This document shows positions 46,238 to 55,444 of a DNA stretch of 64,000 nt, one piece after another. The stretch comes from Verrucomicrobiales bacterium. Its GTDB lineage: Bacteria; Verrucomicrobiota; Verrucomicrobiia; Limisphaerales; CAIMTB01. A program made the translations under genes and the position numbers. Every line of letters starts with the position of its first letter. The stretch's first letter is position 1. The notes beneath the pieces are model-generated. The model did not search any database. It was given only the letters and a program-made list of their open reading frames with translations, and had not been told where the DNA came from. The stretch lies in NCBI GenBank assembly GCA_016795425.1, contig JAEUHG010000106.1, forward strand, positions 1 to 64,000, given 5' to 3'.

Positions 46238-48559
46238 ATGAATCCACCCGGCGCCGACAGCCTCTTCGCCCAAGCCCTCCAACTGCCGGAGCCTGGCGCC
46301 CGCGAGGCGTTCATCCAGGCGAACTGCAGCGGCGACCCCGCTCTTGCCGAATCCGTGAGGTCGCTGCTCCGGGCCCACGAGGCTGCCGGAGGGTTCCTTC
46401 GGACCCTTCCCATGGAGGCATCGCCGCTGTCGATCGGAGAGCCAACGCCGCCCCGACTCGCCGGCTTTCGCATCGAACGACTTCTGGGTTCCGGAGGTTT
46501 GGGCGCCGTCTATGCCGCCCACGATGAGAAGTTGAATCGGCGGGTGGCGATCAAGGTGTTGAAACATCGACCCGACGACAGCGTGCGGCGCCGATTGCTC
46601 GACGAAGCGCGCAAGGCCGCGGCGCTGGAACATCCCTCCATCGTCACCGTGCACTCCGTTCATGACGACGCCGATCCTCCGGCGATTGTGATGGAGTACG
46701 TGGACGGCTTTCCTCTGGATCGGTTTTCCGCCGAGCTGAACTTCGAGCAGCGGGCCCGGTTGTTGCGCGAGGTCGCGCGCGGGCTGGCCGCGGCCCATGC
46801 CCGCGACGTCGTCCATCGCGACCTGAAACCCGACAATGTTCTGGTCGGGCCGGAGATGCGTCCGCGCATTCTCGATTTCGGAATGGCGCTTTCGGTCGAG
46901 GAAGCGCGCCGGTTGGGCGGCGGTTTCGAGGGAACTCCTCTTTACGCTTCTCCGGAACAGGCGCGCGGCGAAGCCCTGTCGCCGGCGTCGGATGTGTTTT
47001 CGTTCGGCAGCCTGATGTTCAAGGTCCTGACGGGTCGGCCCCCGTTCCTCGGCGAGACGATCCACCAGGTTCTCGACGCAATTGCGGCGACTTCCCCGCC
47101 TTTTCTGCGGGATGTCGCGTTGGGGGTTCCCGAGGACCTCCAGGCGATCGTCTTGGCCTGTCTCGCCGCGAAACCCGAAGACCGCCCGACTGCCGAGGTC
47201 CTGGTGGTGGAGTTGGGGCGCTACCTTGCCGGCGAACCGGTCCGGCTGAAACCGAGGTTGTATACCGATCTCCTCCGGCAGCGAGTCAGCGCCTACTCGA
47301 CCGAACTCTACGGCTGGGAAACGCAAGGCATCATTTCCGGCGAAGAACGGGACCGGCTGCAGGTCGTCCAGCGGCGACTGCTCGCCGATGAGGATCATTG
47401 GATCATCGACGCCCGACGCCTGACTCTGGCGCAGACCGTTCTGTACACCAGTTCCTGGATCTCGGTCGTGGCGGCGTCGCTCCTCGTTTGGCTCGCCCGG
47501 GGCGATCTGCCGCCGCTTCTCGCCTGGATGGCGCCGGTGACCGTGACAGTGGTGCTCTTGGGTTTGGGTTGGTTCGCCGAACGCCGCGACGAAACGCTCG
47601 CGTCGGCGTCGTTTCTCGCCGGCGCGGCGTTGTCATTGGTGCCGTCGACGCTCGCCCTCTTGAAGGAACTTCACCTTTGGAGCGAGGGCGCTCCCGGCGT
47701 CTCCACCCTGCTGGGCGAGTCGTTCTCCAACCCGCAGGTCGCCATCGCCTGCTGTTCCGCCTTCGCCGTTTCCTGTGCCGCATTGGCGCGATTGCGCATG
47801 ACGGGCTTCGCCTGGACGACGGCCGTACTCGGCGTCGCGGCGTATGTTGCCATTCTATCCTGTTTCGGTTGGCTCGACTGGAAGCTGCATCGGCAGGCCT
47901 TGTCTTGTCTGCCACTCGTGGGTTCGGTGGGCGTGGCCCTTGCCTTCGAGAAGATGGGCCGGGTGCGCTGGTCGTTGCCGTTCCATGGGATTGCTTTGGC
48001 GGCGTTGGTGGGTTCGCTCGATGCCATCGCCTATGACGGCCCGACCCTGGCACTATTGGGACTCCAGCCGGGTGGCTACTTCGAGGAAGCGCGGTTGCAG
48101 GCGCTCTCTGTCGCCCTGAATGGGTTGGTGTTTCTGGCGCTGATGTTTGTGGCGGACCGCGCCCCCAGCCTGGATCTGCGGCGGACAGCGCGCGTGCTGG
48201 AAGTGCTCGCCCTTGTGCACGCCGAAGGGGCGCTCTTCGCGAACGCCCTGGATCATCGCCAGGATGCCTGGATTCGGTGGGATGTCGGGCTGCACGTTTC
48301 TTGTTCGATCCTCCTCTTGTTGGTGGGGGCGTGGCGTGGACGTTGGCGGCTGCTGGTCGGCGCCTTGGGCGGGTTGGCGCTTGGAAGTTACCTGTTGGTC
48401 GATTTGGGATTGGTCCGCCGCGCCCTCTTTATCCTCTCGCTGGGAAGCGTGGCGTTGGTGGTGGCCGCCGTTGCGTTCGCCCATTTGCTCCGAGCGTCGC
48501 GCGGCGCCGAATGGAAGGGCACTCGCGATCGTGGCGGCGGCTCGAGTCCCCCTGTCTGA
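46238..48559 (+). CDS. Ser/Thr protein kinase with a multi-pass membrane C-terminus
   Basis: 773 residues. The N-terminal helical segment (SLFAQALQLPEPGAREAFIQANCSGDPALAESVRSLL) is typical of kinases encoded next to ECF sigma factors in this phylum. Hanks kinase domain: GSGGLGAVYAAHDE, Lys106 (VAIKVLK), Asp195 (HRDLKPDN), Asp213 in DFGMA, and GTPLYASPEQ. It looks catalytically complete. From about residue 345, LYGWETQGIISGEERDRLQ followed by ten or more membrane helices resembles a DUF2157-type membrane module rather than PASTA repeats. The kinase would sit on the cytoplasmic face. ATG 46238 starts at the expected N-terminus; the sigma gene converges. Confidence 0.9.
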   Translation: MNPPGADSLFAQALQLPEPGAREAFIQANCSGDPALAESVRSLLRAHEAAGGFLRTLPMEASPLSIGEPTPPRLAGFRIERLLGSGGLGAVYAAHDEKLNRRVAIKVLKHRPDDSVRRRLLDEARKAAALEHPSIVTVHSVHDDADPPAIVMEYVDGFPLDRFSAELNFEQRARLLREVARGLAAAHARDVVHRDLKPDNVLVGPEMRPRILDFGMALSVEEARRLGGGFEGTPLYASPEQARGEALSPASDVFSFGSLMFKVLTGRPPFLGETIHQVLDAIAATSPPFLRDVALGVPEDLQAIVLACLAAKPEDRPTAEVLVVELGRYLAGEPVRLKPRLYTDLLRQRVSAYSTELYGWETQGIISGEERDRLQVVQRRLLADEDHWIIDARRLTLAQTVLYTSSWISVVAASLLVWLARGDLPPLLAWMAPVTVTVVLLGLGWFAERRDETLASASFLAGAALSLVPSTLALLKELHLWSEGAPGVSTLLGESFSNPQVAIACCSAFAVSCAALARLRMTGFAWTTAVLGVAAYVAILSCFGWLDWKLHRQALSCLPLVGSVGVALAFEKMGRVRWSLPFHGIALAALVGSLDAIAYDGPTLALLGLQPGGYFEEARLQALSVALNGLVFLALMFVADRAPSLDLRRTARVLEVLALVHAEGALFANALDHRQDAWIRWDVGLHVSCSILLLLVGAWRGRWRLLVGALGGLALGSYLLVDLGLVRRALFILSLGSVALVVAAVAFAHLLRASRGAEWKGTRDRGGGSSPPV

Positions 48560-48614
48560 TCGCGGGCTGTGAATCAACGGTCCCGAAAAACGCGAGCTGC
48601 CGAGGAATCGGACC

Positions 48615-49193
48615 TTAATCCGTCTTGGTGCGCTGCATCTCGCGAAACAACCAAGCCCGGGCAAAGGCCCAGTCCCGTTTGGCTGTCGGCTCTGAGATGC
48701 TCAAGACCTCCGCCGCCTCCTCGAGGGTGAGCCCAGCGAAGAATCGTAGCTTCACCAGCTCCGCTTTGCGCGGCTCCACGTGTGCGAAGCGATCCAAGAC
48801 CTCACTCAACTGCACCATCCGGTCGGACGCTTCCTCGCTCGAACCAAGCCCGGGTAGGTCCGAAAAATCCACCGAGTCCAGCCGCAGCCAACCGCCGCCG
48901 TGCCGTTCGGTCTTCTTGCGCCGGGCATGGTCGATAAGAATGTGCCGCATCGCCTCGGCGGCGGCGGCGAAGAAGTGGCGCCGACCTGCCCAGTCGCGTT
49001 GACGTCCGGCCCCGATGCGGAGCCAGGCCTCGTGAACCAGAGCCGTGGCTTGCAGGGTCTGGCCCGGCCGCTCCTGGGCCAGTCGGCGCGCCGCCAGATG
49101 GCGAAGTTCCTCGTAGACCAAGGGCAGCAAAGCTTCCGCGGAGGACGGGTCACCTGCGGTGCAGCGCTCGAGGAGGTGTGTCAGATCATCCAT
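48615..49193 (-). CDS. ECF-type RNA polymerase sigma factor
   Basis: 192 residues with sigma regions 2 (EELRHLAARRLAQERPGQTLQATALVHEAWLRI, HFFAAAAEAMRHILIDHARRKKTERHGG) and 4 (VEPRKAELVKLRFFAGLTLEEAAEVLSISEPTAKRDWAFARAWL). This is the TIGR02999 group common in Planctomycetes, Verrucomicrobia and Acidobacteria, generally paired with a Ser/Thr kinase and lacking a classic anti-sigma factor. The kinase gene lies 55 bases away, but on the opposite strand and convergent, so the two are not in one operon. Phosphorylation-linked control is inferred. Confidence 0.92.
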   Translation of the reverse strand: MDDLTHLLERCTAGDPSSAEALLPLVYEELRHLAARRLAQERPGQTLQATALVHEAWLRIGAGRQRDWAGRRHFFAAAAEAMRHILIDHARRKKTERHGGGWLRLDSVDFSDLPGLGSSEEASDRMVQLSEVLDRFAHVEPRKAELVKLRFFAGLTLEEAAEVLSISEPTAKRDWAFARAWLFREMQRTKTD

Positions 49194-49223
49194 GTCCGCG
49201 TATCGTGGGCTCCACGCCGCCCC

Positions 49224-51173
49224 TCAGCGCTGCTCGATCTCCGCCCCGCGACGGCGTACCTGTTCCAGTAGCTCGGGCAGCTCCAATACCTGCCCCACAT
49301 TGAGGTAGTCGGGCGAGTCCTGAAGTCCTTTGGGCAGCTTCTCCACCACCACCTTGGCCACCTTCGGTTCCCACATCGCCGCGTGCAGGGCGTTGATGGC
49401 CATCGGCCCGGTGGCATGGATCTCCACTCGCCGAAGGTCGGGCTGCTTCGCCTCCAGAACGCGAATGGCTTGGCGAATATCCCAGACGCGCATGCCGTCC
49501 AGAGTCTGACCCAGGAGTTGGAATCGGCGGCGAATCTGAATTTGGCGTCGCGCATCGGCGGTCCAAGCCAACCCACCCACCCCGCGGGTCTCCAGCACGG
49601 CGGTGATGCTCGAGGGTGCGTCCGATCGGTCGGCGCGCGGGAGCCAGCCTTCCGGTGGATGGGCCTCCCAGTTGGCCGGCGTGGATTCATCCACGAGTCG
49701 CAATATGATCGATGAGGGCAGCGGGCTTTCGGATGCAAAGATATGGAGCCGCAACGGAACATGCGGCTGGCTGTCGAAGGACCAGACCTGATGCCCCCGG
49801 CCCGTCCCGCCGGGCTCCTCCAACATCCGGGCCTGCGGCAGGTACTCCGTCCGGGGCCAGCCCCCGAATACGTGTTCTCGGAGACGCGACAGGATTTCCG
49901 CCGGGGCGGCTTCCGCGGCGGGGGCCGCCGGGGACGAGCCGAACCATTCCTGCGCTCGGGTATTGCGTTGATCGGCGGGCAGATCCTGGAACACGCGCAG
50001 TTGCAGGGGTGAGAAGCGTTTCGTCGCCGCGTCCTCGATCAGCGACGCATCGTTCTTCAGATGGCGGTTGAACCAGCGAAACACCGGCACCTGCAGGTCC
50101 TGGGTATCCGCGTGTCCTCCGGGTGCGATCACCAGTCCGAGGTTGGTGGTGGCGTGGTGGAGTTCGTAAATGCGCTTCACCTGCGCATGCACCCGCTGCA
50201 CACCATTCAATGGGAAGATCGAGTCGGCATCGGTGTTGACGATAAGCAGCGGACGCGGGGCCAGCAGCGCGGCATTCAGTCCAAAATCCCACCGGTGGGT
50301 GTTGACGAAGAACATGCAGTCGCAATGGCCTTCAATGACCCCGTCCACCACCTGGTTCTCGAGATCCGTGATGCCGGCCACCGGAGCGGCCACGCGGATC
50401 CGATCGTCGAGCGCTGCTGTCGTCCAAGTGTAACTGCCGCCGCCACTGCGGCCTGTCATGCCCATCCGTTGGCGATCCACCTCCGGACGAGATTCGAGAT
50501 AGTCCAGGGCGCGGATGGCGTTCCAGGCTTCCACTCCGGCTGGTGTGTACCCGCGCGAGTTCCACCACCATTGCCCGAGGCGGTAGGTGCCGTGGTGGTC
50601 CCCTTCGATCTCGCCCAATTGGAGCGTATCGATGAGCAAACAGACGTAGCCGTGGCGGGCGAACCAGATGCCGTGGTGCTGGTAAAACGTCTTGTTGCCA
50701 CAGCTGACGCCATTGGTTTTCACCTGGGCGTGTCCGCACGCATACAAGATGGCGGGCAACGGACCGGTTGGAGTTTTGGGACGGTAAAGATTGGCGGTGA
50801 CGTAGAGACCCGGCAGCGATTGGAAGTGCAACTTCTCCACCACGATATCTTCCCCATCCAATGTGCCTGTCACCGTTGCACGGAGATCGGTGCGAGTGGG
50901 CATCGGCCAGAGCCCCAGCATTTCGAGGAGTTCCTGACGAAGGATGCGGCGACGCGCCTCCCAAGCCTCGAGGGTGTCGAGTCCCGCGAAGGCGTTGGTT
51001 CCAATGTGCCGGACCTCCTCGGCAAAATAGCGATCCAGGGAATCATTGCCGACCGGCGACGCCGTCCCCGGCAGCGTCGAAGCGCCGCAGGCGATGGCGG
51101 CCGCGACGGAGGCCAGCCAGCGGCCGAAGACGGCCACACCGTGCTGGGAAGGGGGCAGGCCGTCATGTGGCAT
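49224..51173 (-). CDS. Large secreted alpha/beta hydrolase, acetylxylan-esterase/prolyl-oligopeptidase-like
   Basis: 649 residues with an N-terminal signal segment (FGRWLASVAAAIACGASTLPGTAS). Hydrolase core: LPAILYACGHAQVKTNG, GYVCLLIDTLQLGEIEG, the nucleophile elbow GMTGRSGGGSYTWT (Ser of GRSGG), the acid region LLIVNTDADSIFPLNGVQRV and His in VIAPGGHADTQDLQVPV. These match the acetylxylan esterase/Abhydrolase_7 group; a C-terminal extension of about 240 residues is poorly defined. It is probably periplasmic and acts on esterified glycans. The sigma gene follows after 30 bases. A 38-base palindrome lies 66 bases upstream of its ATG. Confidence 0.82.
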   Translation of the reverse strand: MPHDGLPPSQHGVAVFGRWLASVAAAIACGASTLPGTASPVGNDSLDRYFAEEVRHIGTNAFAGLDTLEAWEARRRILRQELLEMLGLWPMPTRTDLRATVTGTLDGEDIVVEKLHFQSLPGLYVTANLYRPKTPTGPLPAILYACGHAQVKTNGVSCGNKTFYQHHGIWFARHGYVCLLIDTLQLGEIEGDHHGTYRLGQWWWNSRGYTPAGVEAWNAIRALDYLESRPEVDRQRMGMTGRSGGGSYTWTTAALDDRIRVAAPVAGITDLENQVVDGVIEGHCDCMFFVNTHRWDFGLNAALLAPRPLLIVNTDADSIFPLNGVQRVHAQVKRIYELHHATTNLGLVIAPGGHADTQDLQVPVFRWFNRHLKNDASLIEDAATKRFSPLQLRVFQDLPADQRNTRAQEWFGSSPAAPAAEAAPAEILSRLREHVFGGWPRTEYLPQARMLEEPGGTGRGHQVWSFDSQPHVPLRLHIFASESPLPSSIILRLVDESTPANWEAHPPEGWLPRADRSDAPSSITAVLETRGVGGLAWTADARRQIQIRRRFQLLGQTLDGMRVWDIRQAIRVLEAKQPDLRRVEIHATGPMAINALHAAMWEPKVAKVVVEKLPKGLQDSPDYLNVGQVLELPELLEQVRRRGAEIEQR

Positions 51174-51238
51174 AACGGGAGATTGGGGAAGGAACCTGCG
51201 CCTGGGCAAGACCCGCGCCCAAACTCCCCGCACCGCCG

Positions 51239-51276
51239 CGGCCGAGACTTGTAACAATTGTTACAAGTCTCGGCCG
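51239..51276. promoter_or_regulatory. 38-base perfect palindrome, candidate bidirectional operator
   Basis: The two 19-base arms are exact reverse complements with no spacer; the AT-rich centre reads TTGTAACAATTGTTACAA and the outer arms are GC-rich. It lies between the divergent starts of the hydrolase (51173) and fabI (51361), with no T run on either side, so an operator is more likely than a terminator. Cruciform extrusion is possible. Confidence 0.65.
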
Positions 51277-51360
51277 GCATGGGCGGGCGGGGTAGGGTGG
51301 CGGGGCTTGCGGTGGTGGCGCGGGGTCCGTCATGGTTGTCCCGATCTTTTCGGCATTCTT

Positions 51361-52131
51361 ATGTCATTTCTTACGGGCAGGATTGGTGTTGTTTTCGGCG
51401 TGGCGAACAAGCGGTCGATCGCTTGGGCGATCGCCCAGGCTTGGCATCGCGAGGGGGCGACGCTGGCCTTCACCTACCAGGGTGAGCGACTCAAGGAGAA
51501 CGTCGAGGAACTGGCGGGTACCTTTGGTCCCGAGACGCTGATTCTGCCGTGTGACGTGACCAAGGACGACCAGATCGCGGCGGTGTTTGAGCAGGTCCGG
51601 GCGAAGTACGGGAAGCTGCATCTGCTACTGCACAGCGTGGCGTTTGCGCCGAAGGATGCGCTGGAGGGCACCTTCCTCAACACGAGTCGGGAGGCCTTCC
51701 GGATTGCGCACGATGTGAGTGCGTACTCATTGGTGGCCGTGGCGCGGGCGGCGGAGCCGCTCATGACGGAGGGGGGAAGCATCGTGGCGATGACGTATTA
51801 CGGATCGGAGAAGGTGGTGCCGCATTACAACGTGATGGGCGTGGCGAAGGCATCGTTGGAGGCGAGCACGCGTTACCTGGCCTACGATTTGGGCACGCGC
51901 AAGATCCGGGTGAATTGCATCAGCGCGGGCCCGGTGAACACCCTGGCGGCGCGGGGCATTGCGGGGTTCACCGACATGCTGAAGCATTACGAGGCGCATG
52001 CGCCTTTGCGTCGCAACGTGCTTCCCGACGAACTCGGCGCGACCGGTGTCTTTTTGGCGAGCGATGGCGCGGCGGCGATCACGGGCCAAGTGATCTACGT
52101 CGACAGTGGGTACCAGATCATGGGGATGTAG
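51361..52131 (+). CDS. fabI: Enoyl-[acyl-carrier-protein] reductase (NADH) FabI
   Basis: 256 residues, ideal length. GVANKRSIAWAIAQAWHREGA gives the NADH loop; Tyr146 (MTYYGSE), Tyr156 and Lys163 (YNVMGVAK) fall at the same positions as the E. coli catalytic residues. It catalyses the last step of the fatty acid elongation cycle in the cytoplasm. Gly-Ala substitutions at drug-contact sites cannot be judged. ATG 51361 is the family start. The gene is divergent from the hydrolase, with the palindrome 85 bases upstream; the hexosamine-kinase-like gene follows after 44 bases. Confidence 0.96.
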   Translation: MSFLTGRIGVVFGVANKRSIAWAIAQAWHREGATLAFTYQGERLKENVEELAGTFGPETLILPCDVTKDDQIAAVFEQVRAKYGKLHLLLHSVAFAPKDALEGTFLNTSREAFRIAHDVSAYSLVAVARAAEPLMTEGGSIVAMTYYGSEKVVPHYNVMGVAKASLEASTRYLAYDLGTRKIRVNCISAGPVNTLAARGIAGFTDMLKHYEAHAPLRRNVLPDELGATGVFLASDGAAAITGQVIYVDSGYQIMGM

Positions 52132-52175
52132 ATCCGGCCATCGATTCGTCGCACCCCTCATTCTACTGCACGGGC

Positions 52176-53291
52176 ATGAACTCCGCAGAACGCGAGAACC
52201 TGATCCAGATCGGGACCAAGTTCCAGGTTCCGGGAACCTTCCACGACGGGCACCGGATCAAGATCGGGCATATCAACGAGACCTACGCGGCGACCTACGA
52301 TTGCTACGGGACGCCGTTCCGGGTGATTCATCAGACCTTGAACACCCAGGTTTTTCGGGATCCCGAGGGATTGATGCGCAACGTGGTGAAGGTGACCGAG
52401 CACGTGCGGCGCGGGTTGGCGGAGGGAGGTGTGGACCAGATTCCGCGACGGGTGTTGCAGGCGGTCCCAGCAAGGGACGGTCGGTTCTATCACATCGATA
52501 CCGCCGGCCAGTTTTGGCGAACCTTCATTTTCGTCGATGGGGTGCGCAGCTATGACGCGGTGGAGAATCCGGGGCAGGCTTACCAGGCGGGGCGGGCGTT
52601 TGGACAGTTCCAGAGTGCCCTGGCGGATTTGCCGGCCAGCGAATTGATCGCGACGATTCCGGATTTCCATCACACGCCCAAGCGATACGAGCGATTGAGG
52701 CAAGCCGTTGCGTCGGATGAGTTCCGGCGATCGAAGATGGCTCGGAAGGAGCTCGATTTCGCCGAATCGCTGGCCCCGATCGTCTCGCTCCTGGTGGATG
52801 CCGAAGCGAGGGGGGAGGTGCCGACGCGAGTCACGCACAACGACACGAAGTTCAACAACGTGCTGTTGGACGAGGAGACGGGCGAGGCGATGTGCGTGGT
52901 GGATCTGGATACGGTGATGCCGGGGCTGGTGTTGTACGATTTCGGGGACATGGTGCGGACCACGACGAGTCGCACGGCGGAGGATGAGCAGTTCCTGGAT
53001 CGCGTGGAACTGGAGCTGCCGATGTTCGAGTCGCTGGTGAAGGGGTATCTCGAGGCGGCTGGGAAGTTTCTCACGCCGGCGGAGAAGCGGCTGCTGGTAT
53101 TCTCGGGCAAACTCATCACGTTCACCATTGGGATCCGATTCCTGACGGACTATCTGGAAGGCGACCAGTATTTCCGGATTCACCGCGAACATCACAATCT
53201 CGATCGCTGCCGGAAGCAGTTCCGTTTGATCCAATCGATCACGGAAAAGCAGGACGAGATGGAGGCGCTGGTGGAGCGCTATTCGAGATGA
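52176..53291 (+). CDS. Aminoglycoside phosphotransferase-fold kinase, N-acetylhexosamine 1-kinase-like
   Basis: 371 residues. GHINETYAATYD is the N-lobe loop; the catalytic HNDTKFNNVLLD (HxDxxxxN) and the metal-binding Asp of CVVDLDTVMPGLVLYDFGDMVRT follow. This pattern and the spacing fit NahK (anomeric phosphorylation of GlcNAc/GalNAc) and related mucin desulfatase-type annotations. It probably primes amino sugars released from glycans, or an internal recycling pool. Start ATG 52176; 44 bases after fabI and likely in the same transcript. Confidence 0.87.
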   Translation: MNSAERENLIQIGTKFQVPGTFHDGHRIKIGHINETYAATYDCYGTPFRVIHQTLNTQVFRDPEGLMRNVVKVTEHVRRGLAEGGVDQIPRRVLQAVPARDGRFYHIDTAGQFWRTFIFVDGVRSYDAVENPGQAYQAGRAFGQFQSALADLPASELIATIPDFHHTPKRYERLRQAVASDEFRRSKMARKELDFAESLAPIVSLLVDAEARGEVPTRVTHNDTKFNNVLLDEETGEAMCVVDLDTVMPGLVLYDFGDMVRTTTSRTAEDEQFLDRVELELPMFESLVKGYLEAAGKFLTPAEKRLLVFSGKLITFTIGIRFLTDYLEGDQYFRIHREHHNLDRCRKQFRLIQSITEKQDEMEALVERYSR

Positions 53292-53353
53292 AGGCGGGGA
53301 CCGCGAGTTCCGGACGTCATCCTGGATGGAGCGAATCTCGACCCGCTTGAGCG

Positions 53354-53770
53354 ATGTCCAAGTCTGATCGCATTGCCCATCTGCGGGTCGACGACGCGGG
53401 TGGTTTGGATCCTCATTACGCCGGCTGGTTCGCGTGCTTCAACCGGGGCAAGTTCTACGAGGCGCATGATGTGCTTGAGGACTTGTGGCTGAGGCGGCGT
53501 GGGACGCCCAACGACCTGTTTTACAAGGGACTGATCCAACTCGCCGGTGCGTTTGTTCATCTTCAGAAGGGACGCCTCGGTCCGGCGGACGCGCTGTTTC
53601 GACTGGCCCAGTTCAATCTCGGACGATACCGCCCGGTGCATGAGCATCTCGATCTCGAGGAAGTTCTGGGACTGATTGGCAGATGGCGCGCCGACCTCAC
53701 GCCCCCAGGGTTGGCGGAGAATCCGCTTTCGCACCGCCCGCCACCACACCTGGCACCGCGGGCGGTCTGA
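53354..53770 (+). CDS. DUF309 domain protein
   Basis: 138 residues. The DUF309 core is clear: FACFNRGKFYEAHDVLEDLWLRRRGTPNDLFYKGLIQLAGAFVHLQKGR, an all-helical domain with a conserved E-H-x2-LE-LW metal-like motif. The biochemical function of the family is unknown. The C-terminal 25 residues are Pro-rich. It is 62 bases after the kinase gene and converges on pxpA with 31 bases between stops. Confidence 0.85.
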   Translation: MSKSDRIAHLRVDDAGGLDPHYAGWFACFNRGKFYEAHDVLEDLWLRRRGTPNDLFYKGLIQLAGAFVHLQKGRLGPADALFRLAQFNLGRYRPVHEHLDLEEVLGLIGRWRADLTPPGLAENPLSHRPPPHLAPRAV

Positions 53771-53801
53771 TGCGGCTCCGGCAAGGGCGGTCCCGAGAGA
53801 T

Positions 53802-54551
53802 TCAACCGGGCGGCGTGCGTCGTCCGATGGCGGCGTGGAGCAGATCCAAGGCATGCGGACTGTCGCCATGGATGCAAAGCGTTCGGGGTGCGAGAGGAAT
53901 CCAAGTGCCGTCGACGGCGGGCCAACCGCCGTGGCGGATCAGCGATTCGAGTCGCTCTCGAACCAAGGCGGGATCAACGATGAGGTCCCCTCGTTCACCC
54001 CGCTGAACCAACGTGCCGTCGGGTCGGTAACCGCGGTCGAGAAATGCTTCCTCCCAGACCGTCATGCCGCGTTGGCTGGCTTCGCGCGCACAGGCGCCGC
54101 CGCACCGGGCGAAGACTGCGAGCGGCGGAAAATTTGCCTGCAAGGTCGCGAGGTATGAGGTCCTGAGGTCGCTGGAGGCGTCGACCTGATGATAGAGGGC
54201 CCCGTGAAGTTTGACGTGATGGAGGGGGACGCCGACCTCCCTGGCAAGCATGGCGAGGCGGGTGATTTGGTCGATGAGCAGGACCTGAAGTTCGAGCGGT
54301 GTTGGTGGTGTGACAGCGCTCCGGCCGAATGCCGATTTCAAGCCCGGGTGCGCGCCAGCGAGCACGCGGTGGCGGTGGGCGGAGGCAAGGGCGTGCCGCA
54401 TGGAGGCGTCGGTTCCCGCGTGACCGCCGCAGGCAATATTGGCGGCGCCGATGAGCGCCATGAGTTCTCCGGTGACCGTTTCGGGTTCGCCTTCACCGAG
54501 GTCACAGTTCAGTACCGGGAGAGAGGGATACGGCGCCGAAGCCGGGGTCAT
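53802..54551 (-). CDS. pxpA: 5-oxoprolinase subunit PxpA (LamB/YcsF family)
   Basis: 249 residues. Family marks: VLNCDLGEGEPETV, GAANIACGGHAGTDASMRHALASAHRHRV and LAGAHPG, HHVKLHGALYHQV and GDSPHALDLL. With PxpB and PxpC it opens 5-oxoproline to glutamate using ATP. The usual GFGRR after the AHPG region is AFGRS here. The chosen ATG 54551 overlaps the pxpC stop by 4 bases; the frame is open further upstream but only inside pxpC. Last gene of pxpBCA. Confidence 0.92.
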   Translation of the reverse strand: MTPASAPYPSLPVLNCDLGEGEPETVTGELMALIGAANIACGGHAGTDASMRHALASAHRHRVLAGAHPGLKSAFGRSAVTPPTPLELQVLLIDQITRLAMLAREVGVPLHHVKLHGALYHQVDASSDLRTSYLATLQANFPPLAVFARCGGACAREASQRGMTVWEEAFLDRGYRPDGTLVQRGERGDLIVDPALVRERLESLIRHGGWPAVDGTWIPLAPRTLCIHGDSPHALDLLHAAIGRRTPPG

Positions 54552-55444
54552 TCGGGGTGCGAGGGGCCGAGGATGAGTTCGAGACGAACCTGTTGGCCGG
54601 GGCGGCATTGGGCGAGCCACGCCAAGGCCTCGGGATCGATAAGTCCGATTTTTGAATAGCCTCCGACGGTGGGTCCATCGCGCATGGTGACGATGGGAAG
54701 GCCATCGGGGGGCACCTGAATGGAGCCGGGCAGGACAGGTTCGCTGGGGAGGGTGAGAGCCGGAGAGGGGATGGGTGCGCCATCGAGTCGGTAGCCGGTG
54801 CGGTCGCTGCGGGAACTGACTCGCCACGGTTGTTCAAAAAACGCGGCGCGCGCTGCCGTCGAAAACAAATCGAACTGTGGTCCTGGCCAGACGCGCAGGG
54901 CGGGTGGGCGCGCATAGTTGCGGATTTCGGAGGGATCAACCCAGCGTTCGCCGATAGGGGAATCGGGTCGGGGAGTGGCGGCTTCCGAGCCGGCAAGGAC
55001 GAAGCCTGGACCGAGGGATTCGCCGAGGCCGCCTCGCGGAAAGATGCTGACGCTGCCGAACCATCGCGGGGCCGCGAAGCCTCCACCAGCGACGGCCAGG
55101 TACGTCCAGAGTCCGGATTGCGGGGGGGTAATGGTGATTTCCTGGTGCGGCTCGATCACCGCGGTGTGCCAGGGGCCACCGCGCCCGGCTTTCAGCACGT
55201 GGGGAGCCGCTCCGGTGACAGCTACGGTCACCCGACGGAGGGCGCGGAGTGTGACCCCGTGCATGAGGATCTCGAGCACGGGGGCGTTGGTGGGATTATC
55301 CAGCAGCCGATTGGCCCAGCGGGCGGCGTGATCGTCGAGAGCGCCACCCGGCGGCACGCCGAAGCGTTTCCATCCACGCCGACCGAGGTCCTGGAGGGAG
55401 AGCCCGAGGCCGTGGTCTACCAGTTCCATCAGGGGAACACTCAT
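54548..55444 (-). CDS. pxpC: 5-oxoprolinase subunit PxpC (biotin-dependent carboxyltransferase-like)
   Basis: 298 residues. VDHGLGLSLQDLGRRGWKRFGVPPGGALDDHAARWANRLLDNP is the KipA/AHS2 signature, followed by TYLAVAGGGFAAPRWFGS and the closing LIDPEALAWLAQCRPGQQV. It forms a complex with PxpB in oxoproline hydrolysis. Both ends overlap their neighbours by 4 bases, giving a tightly coupled pxpB-pxpC-pxpA operon. Confidence 0.92.
   Translation of the reverse strand: MSVPLMELVDHGLGLSLQDLGRRGWKRFGVPPGGALDDHAARWANRLLDNPTNAPVLEILMHGVTLRALRRVTVAVTGAAPHVLKAGRGGPWHTAVIEPHQEITITPPQSGLWTYLAVAGGGFAAPRWFGSVSIFPRGGLGESLGPGFVLAGSEAATPRPDSPIGERWVDPSEIRNYARPPALRVWPGPQFDLFSTAARAAFFEQPWRVSSRSDRTGYRLDGAPIPSPALTLPSEPVLPGSIQVPPDGLPIVTMRDGPTVGGYSKIGLIDPEALAWLAQCRPGQQVRLELILGPSHPE

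Noticed and set aside
46920..48559. Reading the kinase's membrane tail as a separate transporter gene
   Set aside because: The frame is continuous, with no stop, start or ribosome site between the kinase domain and the helices.
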